Shown here: positions 23,214-29,155 of the stretch, piece after piece
Numbering within the stretch: the first letter of the stretch is position 1
How the letters are laid out: the number at the start of each line of letters is the position of its first letter
IMG/VR virus record: IMGVR_UViG_3300033571_018636
Location: 1 to 29,155 of that record
Reading direction: 5' to 3' (one strand)
DNA from: a virus
DNA: 29,155 nt
Notes under the pieces: model-generated
What the model was told of the DNA's origin: nothing
The model's input: only the letters and a program-made list of their open reading frames with translations
Databases searched by the model: none
Position numbers and translations under genes: made by a program

Positions 23214-23491
23214 TGAAATTTAAATTATTTAAAGGAATACGATTCGGAAATGCTTACGCTGTTCAAACCGGTGATTATGCTGGTCAGATGTTTATATTCA
23301 TACATAAAAAAGGCGAATCTTATGAATTTCTATCAACACCATTGATGGAAAATAGAATAGTTCCAATTTCAGAGTTTGACTTTGCTTTAGAGAATGGTAT
23401 AATTGAGTATGTCAAAAGGGTGCCTAGATATGTCCGCAATATTGCGCGGCTTAAATTCCAAGAAAATTCAAGATCCTTTAGTATTACCTGA
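23213..23491 (+). CDS. Small hypothetical protein before primase
   Basis: 92 aa from the ATG at 23213, coupled to the previous stop (TGATG). It looks like a small beta barrel: KLFKGIRFGNAYAVQTGDYAGQMFIFIHKKGESYEFLSTPLMENRIVPI. This is followed by YVKRVPRYVRNIARLKFQENS. It overlaps the primase gene by 62 nt when that gene starts at 23430. No family recognised. Confidence 0.55.
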   Translation: MKFKLFKGIRFGNAYAVQTGDYAGQMFIFIHKKGESYEFLSTPLMENRIVPISEFDFALENGIIEYVKRVPRYVRNIARLKFQENSRSFSIT

Positions 23492-24500
23492 AAATTATGT
23501 AGTGTCTAAGTTTTTTGAACTTGGGCCTTATCCAATTCAAAACGAGTATAACAATACATATCAATGCTGTTGTCCCATCTGCAAAGAAGGGAAAAGTTTC
23601 GGAAAAAAAAGGAGATGCTTTTATATTCCATCTAATGATTTAATATTTTGTCATAATTGTGGTTGGTCTAGTAAGCCACTGACTTGGATTTTAAAGGTTG
23701 GTGATATGTCGATATCCGAGGTTTCGGACGAAATAGCACAAGGGGAATTTGATATGTTGGATATTTCAAATATTGACAAGCCTGAAGTTGAGATTCAAGT
23801 TCCGTCATTACCGGATGATTGTATTAATCTTTTTGATAAGTCACAGGTATTATTTTATTCAAAAAATAATATTGTTTTAAATATGTTGAAATATTTAAAA
23901 TCTAGAAATTTATTGAAATCAGTCAATAAACCGGATGCTGTTTATCTATCATTAAAAGATAGAACACATAAAAATCGGCTAATTATCCCATTTAAAGATT
24001 TAGATGGAAAGATAGTATTCTATCAAAGTCGCAAGGTGTTTGATTGGGATGAAAAAATCAGATATATATCTAAATTCAATGCCGATAAGAGCCTGTTTAA
24101 TATCCACAAAGTAGATGCAGAGCATGGAGATGCTATATTTGTGTTTGAAGGCCCATTAGACGCTTGTTTTGTGAAAAATGGAGTTGCCGTAGCTGGAATA
24201 ACGGATGGTGGTAATGTGCTCAACGATAAGCAAAAACAACAACTGGCGCAATTTAAATTCTTTCAAGTTATATGGTGTCTAGACAGTCAATATTTAGATA
24301 GCGCAAGTCGTGTAAAAAGTGAAGACTTATTAAAGAGTGGGGAGAGTGTGTTTATATGGCCCGCTGTTGATGGTAAACGTTATAAAGATTTTAATGAGAT
24401 GTGTATTGATAAAGACATGAGAGAAGTGTCTCACGATTATATAAAGACAAACACATTTTCTGGTAAGAGTGGGCTTTTAAAGCTATCAACTATTCCATAA
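23430..24500 (+). CDS. 61: DNA primase gp61
   Basis: 356 aa from the ATG at 23430 (T4 gp61: 342 aa); ATG 23409 and TTG 23403 upstream are alternatives, all inside the preceding gene. It has an N-terminal zinc ribbon CCCPIC (46-51) with CHNC (74-77), then a middle domain with RLIIPFKDLDGKIVFYQSRKV. The TOPRIM-type motifs are IFVFEGPLDACFV (catalytic Glu) and VIWCLDSQYLD (Asp). This is the DnaG-like primase that makes RNA primers on the lagging strand in complex with the gp41-like helicase of this window. A strong hairpin terminator follows at once. Confidence 0.9.
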   Translation: MSAILRGLNSKKIQDPLVLPENYVVSKFFELGPYPIQNEYNNTYQCCCPICKEGKSFGKKRRCFYIPSNDLIFCHNCGWSSKPLTWILKVGDMSISEVSDEIAQGEFDMLDISNIDKPEVEIQVPSLPDDCINLFDKSQVLFYSKNNIVLNMLKYLKSRNLLKSVNKPDAVYLSLKDRTHKNRLIIPFKDLDGKIVFYQSRKVFDWDEKIRYISKFNADKSLFNIHKVDAEHGDAIFVFEGPLDACFVKNGVAVAGITDGGNVLNDKQKQQLAQFKFFQVIWCLDSQYLDSASRVKSEDLLKSGESVFIWPAVDGKRYKDFNEMCIDKDMREVSHDYIKTNTFSGKSGLLKLSTIP

Positions 24501-24530
24501 AAAAAGGCGCTTTGTACAAAGCGCCTTTTT
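24499..24530. terminator. Intrinsic terminator after primase
   Basis: A7 (including the last bases of the primase stop), the perfect 20 nt palindrome at 24506-24525 (GGCGCTTTGT/ACAAAGCGCC), then T5. It can serve both directions, ending the replication operon and any transcript of the convergent nuclease gene. Confidence 0.93.
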
Positions 24531-24588
24531 GTTTTGAATATCCGATTATAAATTTCTTGAATGCTTATTATGAATATATTGAGTAATT

Positions 24589-25593
24589 TTAAAAAACTGA
24601 AAGAATTTCAGTTCCCGAATTATTAAAAATGATAGTTAAATGAGTATATCCCGATTTTATCGATGCTGATCGTTTACTTTTATTCAATTCTAACATATTA
24701 TTATATGTATACTCGCATTTAACCTCGATTAATGTATTAGCATGTTTTATATATAAATCTGGAAAATACATTTTATTAGCGCCTTCAAACATGTATCTTA
24801 TTTTAGGAACGCTTCGACCTGATTGTATTTGATATACATCAAATTTCATCTCATTTACAAGATATTGTATTGCTTGAGGTTCGTATCCTTGAAGATGGCT
24901 AAATTTTTTACCGTTAATTATGAATGATTTAAATTTATATCTATTTATGTTTGATTTTTCATGTATGATAGGATGCTGCATTGGATTTTCCACTCCTAGA
25001 TTTTTTAAAAATGTGGCTTTTTTTCGGCTGATGGTAGATGGGAGATTAGCAGATTCTGTTAATGTTCGCATTTTAACGCCTAATTTTTTAAATTTAGTTC
25101 GGAGTCCGCTTGGCGTTATGTTATATTTTTTACCTATTATTTCTAAAACTTCTCCATTTTCATACATTGATATTGCATCATTGAGATCTTCGATATTTTT
25201 TAATTTTTTCGTGGTTCCTTTTGGTCTCCCATCTTCAGTATTTTTACTCTCCTTTGAATTTCTCAACGCTATATTATTTCGTTGTAGTAGTGTTTTAATA
25301 GCTTGATATGAACATCCTATGCGTTTTTTGATACTTTGTATTGTTAATTGTTCATCCAGATACATGCTTAAAATTTCAGTTGAATGATTTTCCAATTTTA
25401 ATACAGATAATGATTTTGGTGAATATCCATTTTTTATTAAAATATTCTGAATTGGTTTACGATCACACTTATATATTCTTGATAACTCTGAAATAGATAG
25501 TTTTTTGTTTATGTGTGCATCGATGATTTCTTCTTCGAGACCTTTAATTTGTGGTAATTTACTTCTCCATATTACGTCATATTTATACTTCAT
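24589..25593 (-). CDS. Putative homing endonuclease, HTH repeats plus PD-(D/E)XK-like domain
   Basis: 334 aa. The N-terminal half has about three HTH-like units (KLSISELSRIYKCDRKPIQNIL; QLTIQSIKKRIGCSYQAIKTLL; VLEIIGKKYNITPSGLRTKF), good for DNA recognition. KKATFLKNLGVENPMQHPIIHEKS is a motif I associate with phage homing nucleases. The C-terminal part has MYFPDLYI...NTLIEVK, matching the D...ExK core of PD-(D/E)XK nucleases. It is its own transcription unit: ATAAATA 6 nt before the start, a terminator just upstream of it and another downstream. Typical of a mobile gene dropped between operons. Function is inferred from motifs. Confidence 0.7.
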   Translation of the reverse strand: MKYKYDVIWRSKLPQIKGLEEEIIDAHINKKLSISELSRIYKCDRKPIQNILIKNGYSPKSLSVLKLENHSTEILSMYLDEQLTIQSIKKRIGCSYQAIKTLLQRNNIALRNSKESKNTEDGRPKGTTKKLKNIEDLNDAISMYENGEVLEIIGKKYNITPSGLRTKFKKLGVKMRTLTESANLPSTISRKKATFLKNLGVENPMQHPIIHEKSNINRYKFKSFIINGKKFSHLQGYEPQAIQYLVNEMKFDVYQIQSGRSVPKIRYMFEGANKMYFPDLYIKHANTLIEVKCEYTYNNMLELNKSKRSASIKSGYTHLTIIFNNSGTEILSVF

Positions 25594-25599
25594 ATTGTG

Positions 25600-25606
25600 T
25601 ATTTAT
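25600..25606 (-). promoter_or_regulatory. T4-type late promoter motif (ATAAATA)
   Basis: ATAAATA on the minus strand, 6 nt before the ATG at 25593, in the short gap between a terminator and the homing nuclease gene. Confidence 0.5.
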
Positions 25607-25620
25607 TACTTACATACAAG

Positions 25621-25647
25621 AAAAAACCCAGCGGCCGCTGGGTTTTT
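25621..25647 (-). terminator. Intrinsic terminator of the 25678 late gene
   Basis: Palindrome CCCAGCGGCCGCTGGG at 25627-25642, with A6 on the left and T5 on the right, so read on the minus strand it is a GC-rich hairpin followed by T6. It ends the late gene at 25678. Two near-copies of AAGTTAATT lie next to it at 25660-25679. Confidence 0.9.
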
Positions 25648-25677
25648 AATATATAATTTAAGTTAATTGAAGTTAAT

Positions 25678-26163
25678 TTAACAAAAAGCTGATGTATCCA
25701 CTCCAAATAGACTGAGAGATGTCAGCAATGCCCAAGCGACATACTTATATTTGGCATTCTTGGTCTGCGCCATGAATCCTAAGAATCCCTGATGCAGAGC
25801 GGCTAAGTCGGATGCAACTCTGGATATTTTAGTTTGTTGAGATTGTTTCATTTTGTCAAAAACTGTGTCTGGTTCAGCATTGGCCAATCTGCTTTGAATG
25901 CTCGATGGGTCTTCGCTGTTTAGAATTTTTAGGAAGTTATCAATTTCATTAATCCAAGTTTGTAATTCACCTACGATTTGTTGGTTTCTTTTTGATAAAA
26001 TATCAGCGAGTTCGCTTTGGGTGTCATCGACACTGACATCAGCATCAAATTGCGTTGGATCGGTATCATCATCTAAAGACGCCTCCATGGCGTCTCTCTC
26101 AACATCCATCATATCATCTTCTAATAGAATTTTTTTAAAACGTCTTCCGTATAGATTGGTCAT
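25678..26163 (-). CDS. Putative internal/structural protein with LLE leader
   Basis: 161 aa with a basic N-terminus MTNLYGRRFKKILLE; L-L-E at 13-15 is a candidate prohead-protease site, after which the sequence turns acidic (DDMMDVERDAMEASLDDDTD). The rest is helical, with coiled-coil character (SELADILSKRNQQIVGELQTWINEIDNFLKIL) and a more hydrophobic end (YKYVAWALLTSLSLFGVDTSAFC). The leader is built like those of the late proteins at 938-2983. CTAAATA lies 5 nt before its ATG, and a strong terminator follows. Core or injected protein is inferred. Confidence 0.63.
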   Translation of the reverse strand: MTNLYGRRFKKILLEDDMMDVERDAMEASLDDDTDPTQFDADVSVDDTQSELADILSKRNQQIVGELQTWINEIDNFLKILNSEDPSSIQSRLANAEPDTVFDKMKQSQQTKISRVASDLAALHQGFLGFMAQTKNAKYKYVAWALLTSLSLFGVDTSAFC

Positions 26164-26168
26164 GCATA

Positions 26169-26175
26169 TATTTAG
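26169..26175 (-). promoter_or_regulatory. T4-type late promoter motif (CTAAATA), divergent pair, left
   Basis: CTAAATA on the minus strand, 5 nt before the ATG at 26163. Together with the plus-strand motif at 26185 it fills the 33 nt between two divergent start codons. Confidence 0.55.
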
Positions 26176-26184
26176 TGTAAAAAG

Positions 26185-26191
26185 GTAAATA
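26185..26191 (+). promoter_or_regulatory. T4-type late promoter motif (GTAAATA), divergent pair, right
   Basis: GTAAATA on the plus strand, 5 nt before the ATG at 26197. The equal spacing on both sides of this divergent gap supports a functional element rather than chance AT-richness. Confidence 0.55.
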
Positions 26192-26196
26192 TATTA

Positions 26197-26559
26197 ATGG
26201 CAAGTAAAGATTCTCCATATTCCACTGGGTTTTTATCATCGAATATTAATTTCAGCGATGATACTTCTGAAATGTTTAAGCAGATAAAAAAGGAGGAGGA
26301 TATAACACACGAAGCTATCCCAACATTGCCGTTTGAGCTTTCTATGCTTCCCGAATATTTTGCAAATATGGTAGACAATGCTATGAATGCATCAATAAAC
26401 ATTGATAAAGTATTAAGCACTAAAGATTTAAAGAATAAAAAAGATTTAACTAAATTAAAAGAGAATGTTGATAAGATGATTCGATTTTTGATAAAAAATG
26501 TAGATCCAACTCTTGACAAATACGCCATTCGAAGTAAACTGGAGACTAATGAAGATTGA
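26197..26559 (+). CDS. Hypothetical late protein
   Basis: 120 aa. A Ser-rich N-terminus (MASKDSPYSTGFLSSNINF), then helical, with a charged segment DKVLSTKDLKNKKDLTKLKENVDKMIRFLIK. No LxE site occurs near the N-terminus, unlike the divergent gene. It has its own late-promoter motif. The end overlaps the next gene by 11 nt. No family recognised; late virion-related timing is inferred from the promoter. Confidence 0.58.
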   Translation: MASKDSPYSTGFLSSNINFSDDTSEMFKQIKKEEDITHEAIPTLPFELSMLPEYFANMVDNAMNASINIDKVLSTKDLKNKKDLTKLKENVDKMIRFLIKNVDPTLDKYAIRSKLETNED

Positions 26560-27046
26560 GATTGTTTACAAATTACTGGGATGTTCGGTATTAACTAATC
26601 CTTTAATCGCATATGGGCTATCGCCATTTATTCCATTCGTAAATACCATTTGTTTATTATCAGCAATTACAATTGTACTGGGCTCGTATTACATTTTGAT
26701 AAAACCTGAACTGGAATCTGTTCGAGATAAGCAACACACCGCCGATGAAACTGAGATTCTTAATATGTTTGATAAAATAGCGGAGCAAGAAGATGTCATC
26801 GCTGAATATGAATCTATGTTGAGTGAACAAGTTGTTGTTTTGCCTTGTGATTGCGGTAAAACATTATTCGAGGGTATTTTAATTCCAAATGTTGAAAATA
26901 TTTGCAAATGTTCATCTTGTAATTCTTCATACAAGGTCATAATCAGCTATGATTCGTTTCTAATCACCGAAGAACTGAACAGTGCTCAGATATTCGATAA
27001 TATTAATAAAATTCAGAGTGAAAGTATTGATAAAACGTTAGAGTAA
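26549..27046 (+). CDS. Membrane protein with C-terminal zinc ribbon
   Basis: 165 aa from MKIEIVYKLLG (an upstream TTG at 26513 is less likely). Two hydrophobic helices at about 5-24 and 27-51 place it in the membrane. A charged coiled-coil segment follows (about 52-92), then a Cys set C100-D-C102 ... C119-K-C121-SSC124 that looks like a zinc ribbon in the cytoplasm. The combination suggests an inner-membrane anchor for a nucleic-acid or protein partner. The start overlaps the preceding gene by 11 nt. Family and function unknown. Confidence 0.62.
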   Translation: MKIEIVYKLLGCSVLTNPLIAYGLSPFIPFVNTICLLSAITIVLGSYYILIKPELESVRDKQHTADETEILNMFDKIAEQEDVIAEYESMLSEQVVVLPCDCGKTLFEGILIPNVENICKCSSCNSSYKVIISYDSFLITEELNSAQIFDNINKIQSESIDKTLE

Positions 27047-27056
27047 TATCGTCAGC

Positions 27057-27296
27057 ATGAATCAAATACAAATCAAAAGAAAAAACGGAACTGTAGAACA
27101 ACTGACTGCTGTATCATTTGCCCGTTGGGCTTCTTTGATTGAAGCATTCGATCTAATTTCTGAAAAAGCAAACGAATTGAATGTAGATCTGGACAAATTT
27201 CTAAAACCAGTTGCGATAGAACACTATATCGAAGAGCGATTTCCCTCTATTCTACATGATGTCGAATATGAGATTGAACATGGACTACTCAATTGA
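27057..27296 (+). CDS. Small hypothetical protein
   Basis: 79 aa, beginning with a basic beta-like strand (MNQIQIKRKNGTVEQLTAVSF) and then helical (FARWASLIEAFDLISEKANELNVDLDKFLKPVAIEHYIEERF). It is the last gene of a three-gene plus-strand unit. The 3' end overlaps the convergent glycosyltransferase gene by 8 nt inside a perfect palindrome. Function unknown. Confidence 0.55.
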   Translation: MNQIQIKRKNGTVEQLTAVSFARWASLIEAFDLISEKANELNVDLDKFLKPVAIEHYIEERFPSILHDVEYEIEHGLLN

Positions 27297-27301
27297 GTAG
27301 T
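27284..27301. terminator. Palindrome at overlapping convergent gene ends
   Basis: Perfect 18 nt palindrome ACTACTCAATTGAGTAGT containing both stop codons of the convergent genes. No T-run follows on either strand (TCTCTCTC on the plus strand), so it may be a weak terminator or only an RNA-end hairpin that protects transcripts. Confidence 0.45.
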
Positions 27302-28113
27302 TCTCTCTCAATTTCTTCTATTTTAGAAGATCCGACAGAATCTTTAAAGTGATTTTTGATTTCCGTTGTGTCCAATCCCAATTCATGAAATCCGATTAAA
27401 TAATTTTTAACTCTTTGCGGCAATTCATTAGGGTAACTCACACCAGCGGGTCTGTAAAAACGGTGATTCCATCTTAAAAATGGCAAACATAGTGTCTTTT
27501 TACCATGCTTTTCGTATTTTTTATGGATATACCCCTCTTCACCTCCAAATCCTCTAAAGTTTTTGTTGAATCCTAACCACGCATCTTTGCGGCAAGAGAA
27601 TAAACCCAAGCCTTGAGCGGGTATTTCAAAAGGTGGTCCATCAGGATCTTCACCGCGTTTATCGGTACCCCACACCCCCCACATATTTGATTGCCACACA
27701 AGATCAAAATGGGTAGATACCGATCTAAGATCGTCATATACGAGTGGCCCTTGTAGTAGATTTCCATCGTCTTTGTTATTGTCATAAAATTTAATTAATT
27801 TTTTAATTGCGCCGGGTTCTATGAGAACATGACTATCGATACTCATAACATACGGAGTATCAGCTAATTCAAAGATTTTATTTCTGATAGAAGTAGATTT
27901 AAAATTGGTAAATGGTAGATACTGAATTGGCTCCTGTACCCAATCGATAAAATCTCGTATACATTTGGAGTGATTTCCAGATGGATTATTGTCAACTACT
28001 ACAAATTCAATATCATCGAGTACTTCTTTGTGAAACATTCTTATCGCTTGTATTGTAAAATACAAGCCATCGATATCATCGTGAACAGCCATTCCAATCG
28101 TCAGTTTTCTCAT
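27289..28113 (-). CDS. GT2 glycosyltransferase, polypeptide GalNAc-transferase-like
   Basis: 274 aa GT-A fold enzyme. Landmarks are the N-terminal strand LTIGMAVHDD, DNN at 41-43, the metal-binding DxH-type motif D93-S-H95, and GFGGEEGY at 188-195 (resembling the GWGGED/E motif of GalNAc-transferases). WNHRF at 215-219 supplies a possible metal-binding His. It transfers a sugar from a nucleotide donor, probably to a protein. It lies 12 nt downstream of a mucin-like Ser/Thr-repeat gene on the same strand, which makes that protein a natural candidate acceptor. Family assignment is good; the sugar and acceptor are inferred. Confidence 0.82.
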   Translation of the reverse strand: MRKLTIGMAVHDDIDGLYFTIQAIRMFHKEVLDDIEFVVVDNNPSGNHSKCIRDFIDWVQEPIQYLPFTNFKSTSIRNKIFELADTPYVMSIDSHVLIEPGAIKKLIKFYDNNKDDGNLLQGPLVYDDLRSVSTHFDLVWQSNMWGVWGTDKRGEDPDGPPFEIPAQGLGLFSCRKDAWLGFNKNFRGFGGEEGYIHKKYEKHGKKTLCLPFLRWNHRFYRPAGVSYPNELPQRVKNYLIGFHELGLDTTEIKNHFKDSVGSSKIEEIERELLN

Positions 28114-28125
28114 TGCTATAATTTA

Positions 28126-28749
28126 TTAAAAATTTAATTTTTTGCAATGTTTATCGATACACGGTGTTGTATTCGCGGGAGCTTGAGTTGTGGTGGGTTG
28201 AATTGTAGTTGTTGAGGTCGTCGCAGGTAATGTAGTTTCTATAATTGTAGATGGATCTGTGAGCGATTGGGATTTTGGAATCGATACTTTTGGAATCGGC
28301 GGTAATTCTACAGGCTTTTTTGTTGTATTTTCAACTGGTGGAGGAAATATATATTTCACTCTTGGGGGGCAGCATGGTATTTTAGGAGCTTGTGTCGTAC
28401 TCGTCGATGTGCTAGTGCTAGTTGATGTGCTAGTACTCGTCGATGTGCTAGTGCTAGTTGATGTGCTGGTCGGGATCGGAGTGGTGCTCGTTCCCTCAGA
28501 CACTGATATGGTCACATTGGCCGAACCATAAAGATTACCGTCGTTAATTTGGGCATATTCCCAATATATTAGATAATCATCTTTTGGTATAGTGTATACA
28601 TATGATGTATTGAGTTCATAATCTACACCAGTTATATATAGATCTTCATCATTATATATAAAAATGTTGTAAAAATACCCCTCTTCTGGAATAGCATGTA
28701 TATTAACTGTAAGAGGAGCGGACCCTGATATTGGCGTTATACTGATCAT
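28126..28749 (-). CDS. Mucin-like protein with PKD/Ig-like N-domain and Thr-Ser repeat
   Basis: 207 aa. Residues 1-85 look like a small PKD/Ig-like beta domain (MISITPISGSAPLTVNIHAI; YDYELN-type strands; SANVTISVSEG). Then comes a pure Thr-Ser repeat (about 95-118), a Pro/Lys-rich part with PCCPP, a Thr-rich part (TTLPATTSTTTIQPTTTQ), and a C-terminal Cys knot-like end TPCIDKHCKKLNF. No signal peptide or membrane helix is visible. A fibre-like or head-decoration surface protein with a glycosylatable stalk is plausible. The 3' half is clearly related to the next gene's C-terminal part (both have LPPI.KV..P and TPC.DK.C). The start lies 7 nt after that gene's stop. Confidence 0.65.
   Translation of the reverse strand: MISITPISGSAPLTVNIHAIPEEGYFYNIFIYNDEDLYITGVDYELNTSYVYTIPKDDYLIYWEYAQINDGNLYGSANVTISVSEGTSTTPIPTSTSTSTSTSTSTSTSTSTSTSTSTTQAPKIPCCPPRVKYIFPPPVENTTKKPVELPPIPKVSIPKSQSLTDPSTIIETTLPATTSTTTIQPTTTQAPANTTPCIDKHCKKLNF
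28394..28470 (-). repeat. 18-bp tandem repeat coding for Thr-Ser
   Basis: Units beginning GATGTGCT recur at 28406, 28424, 28442 and 28460, exactly 18 bp apart, alternating between two variants (a 36 bp higher-order period). They code for (Thr-Ser)n on the minus strand. Synonymous differences between units show the repeat is older than the perfect one at 29089. Confidence 0.85.
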
Positions 28750-28756
28750 AATTATA

Positions 28757-29155
28757 TCAATATCCTAATATATTGCATTTTTTGTCTTTACACGGTGTTA
28801 TTAAACTGGTCGATGTTGCTGTAGTCGGAGATGGTGTGGTTTGAGTAGTTGTTGTTATTGTTGTAACAGTCGTGGATGCTATATTATCCGGGTTTGAAAG
28901 TGGAAACGATGCAGGTACAACAACTTTAATAATAGGCGGTAGTGTATTATTAATTGATGGAGTTTTAGTCGTTAAAGATATTGGAGTTGGAGGGGTCTCG
29001 ATGATTAAATCTGGACAACTTAAACATGGATAGCATGTAGTGGAGCCCGGTGTTGGAGGTGTTGTGGGCGCGGTGGTTGTTGTACTAGTACTGCTTGATG
29101 TACTGCTTGATGTACTGCTTGATGTACTGCTTGATGTACTGCTTGATGTACTGCT
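28757..29155 (-). CDS. Second mucin-like protein, 5' end cut by window
   Basis: The last 132 codons of a gene that continues beyond the window; the reading frame is open to the edge. From the edge inward: a perfect Ser-Ser-Thr-Ser repeat, a Thr/Pro-rich run, a CYPCLSC cluster, LIIETPPTPISL, LPPIIKVVVPASFPLSNPDNI, another Thr-rich run, and the ending TPCKDKKCNILGY. It shares the order of these blocks with the gene at 28126, so the two are tandem paralogs. Its stop is 7 nt before the start of that gene, so they form one operon with the GT2 glycosyltransferase. Role as a virion surface protein is inferred. Confidence 0.62.
   Translation of the reverse strand, partial: SSTSSSTSSSTSSSTSSSTSSSTSTTTTAPTTPPTPGSTTCYPCLSCPDLIIETPPTPISLTTKTPSINNTLPPIIKVVVPASFPLSNPDNIASTTVTTITTTTQTTPSPTTATSTSLITPCKDKKCNILGY
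29089..29155 (-). repeat. 12-bp perfect tandem repeat coding for Ser/Thr
   Basis: TACTGCTTGATG repeats five times without a change, plus seven bases of a sixth at the window edge; it probably continues. It codes for Ser-Ser-Thr-Ser on the minus strand. Perfect identity, including codons, indicates recent expansion and likely copy-number variation; assembly length here should be treated with care. Confidence 0.9.

Noticed and set aside
26513-26548. TTG start for the membrane zinc-ribbon protein
   Set aside because: The extension lies wholly in the previous gene, whereas ATG 26549 gives an 11 nt overlap and a membrane helix near the N-terminus.
29089-29155. Short direct repeats as a possible CRISPR array
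   Set aside because: The repeats are contiguous without spacers, keep a reading frame and code for Ser/Thr; a low-complexity protein segment.
1-29155. TAG recoding
   Set aside because: Core genes read through at normal length in the standard code with no in-frame TAG; only stop usage is biased.
1-29155. tRNA genes, integrase, attachment sites or insertion sequences
   Set aside because: I saw no cloverleaf-like sequence, transposase or integrase motif, or flanking terminal repeats; almost all sequence is accounted for by phage genes.

Overview
The window is part of the genome of a tailed phage of the T4-like (myovirus) lineage. It is AT-rich and densely packed, with many 1-29 nt overlaps between genes. 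It carries recognisable T4 core genes: uvsY, uvsW, 55 (late sigma factor), 47, 46, 43 (DNA polymerase), uvsX, 41 (helicase), 32 (SSB), 45 (clamp) and 61 (primase), plus a PhoH-like ATPase. The divergence is large, closer in style to marine or environmental T4-like phages than to coliphage T4. The host cannot be read from the window. Start codons almost never have a Shine-Dalgarno sequence, and TAG is never used as a stop codon.

Layout. 1-691: PhoH-like ATPase (+). 697-4434: a minus-strand late block of small proteins, interrupted at about 2993-4179 by a GIY-YIG nuclease gene, an unknown ORF and an AT-rich intergenic region with inverted repeats. 4463-15290: plus-strand replication/recombination block uvsY-uvsW-55-47-46-glycosyltransferase-43-two small genes-uvsX, ended by a strong bidirectional terminator. 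15325-17118: a large minus-strand late protein. 17169-24500: second plus-strand replication block, glycosyltransferase-41-DHH-like protein-small genes-32-small gene-45-three small genes-61, ended by another perfect hairpin terminator. 24589-25593: a putative homing endonuclease in its own transcription unit. 25678-27296: a divergent pair of late units. 27289-29155: a minus-strand surface module with a GT2 glycosyltransferase and two mucin-like Ser/Thr-repeat proteins, the second cut by the window end.

How it works together. Gene 55 encodes the sigma factor that should read TATAAATA-type late promoters. Such a motif lies 5-6 nt before the ATG of seven genes (six on the minus strand, one on the plus strand), so late mRNAs may be leaderless or nearly so. 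Most minus-strand late proteins begin with a short peptide ending in (L/I)-x-E, the signature cleaved by the T4 prohead protease. This suggests a battery of prohead-core or injected internal proteins. One of them looks like a retropepsin-type aspartic protease. The surface module pairs a GalNAc-transferase-like GT2 with Ser/Thr-repeat proteins, which suggests phage-directed O-glycosylation. These last three points are inferences, and they are the parts of the window most worth following up.
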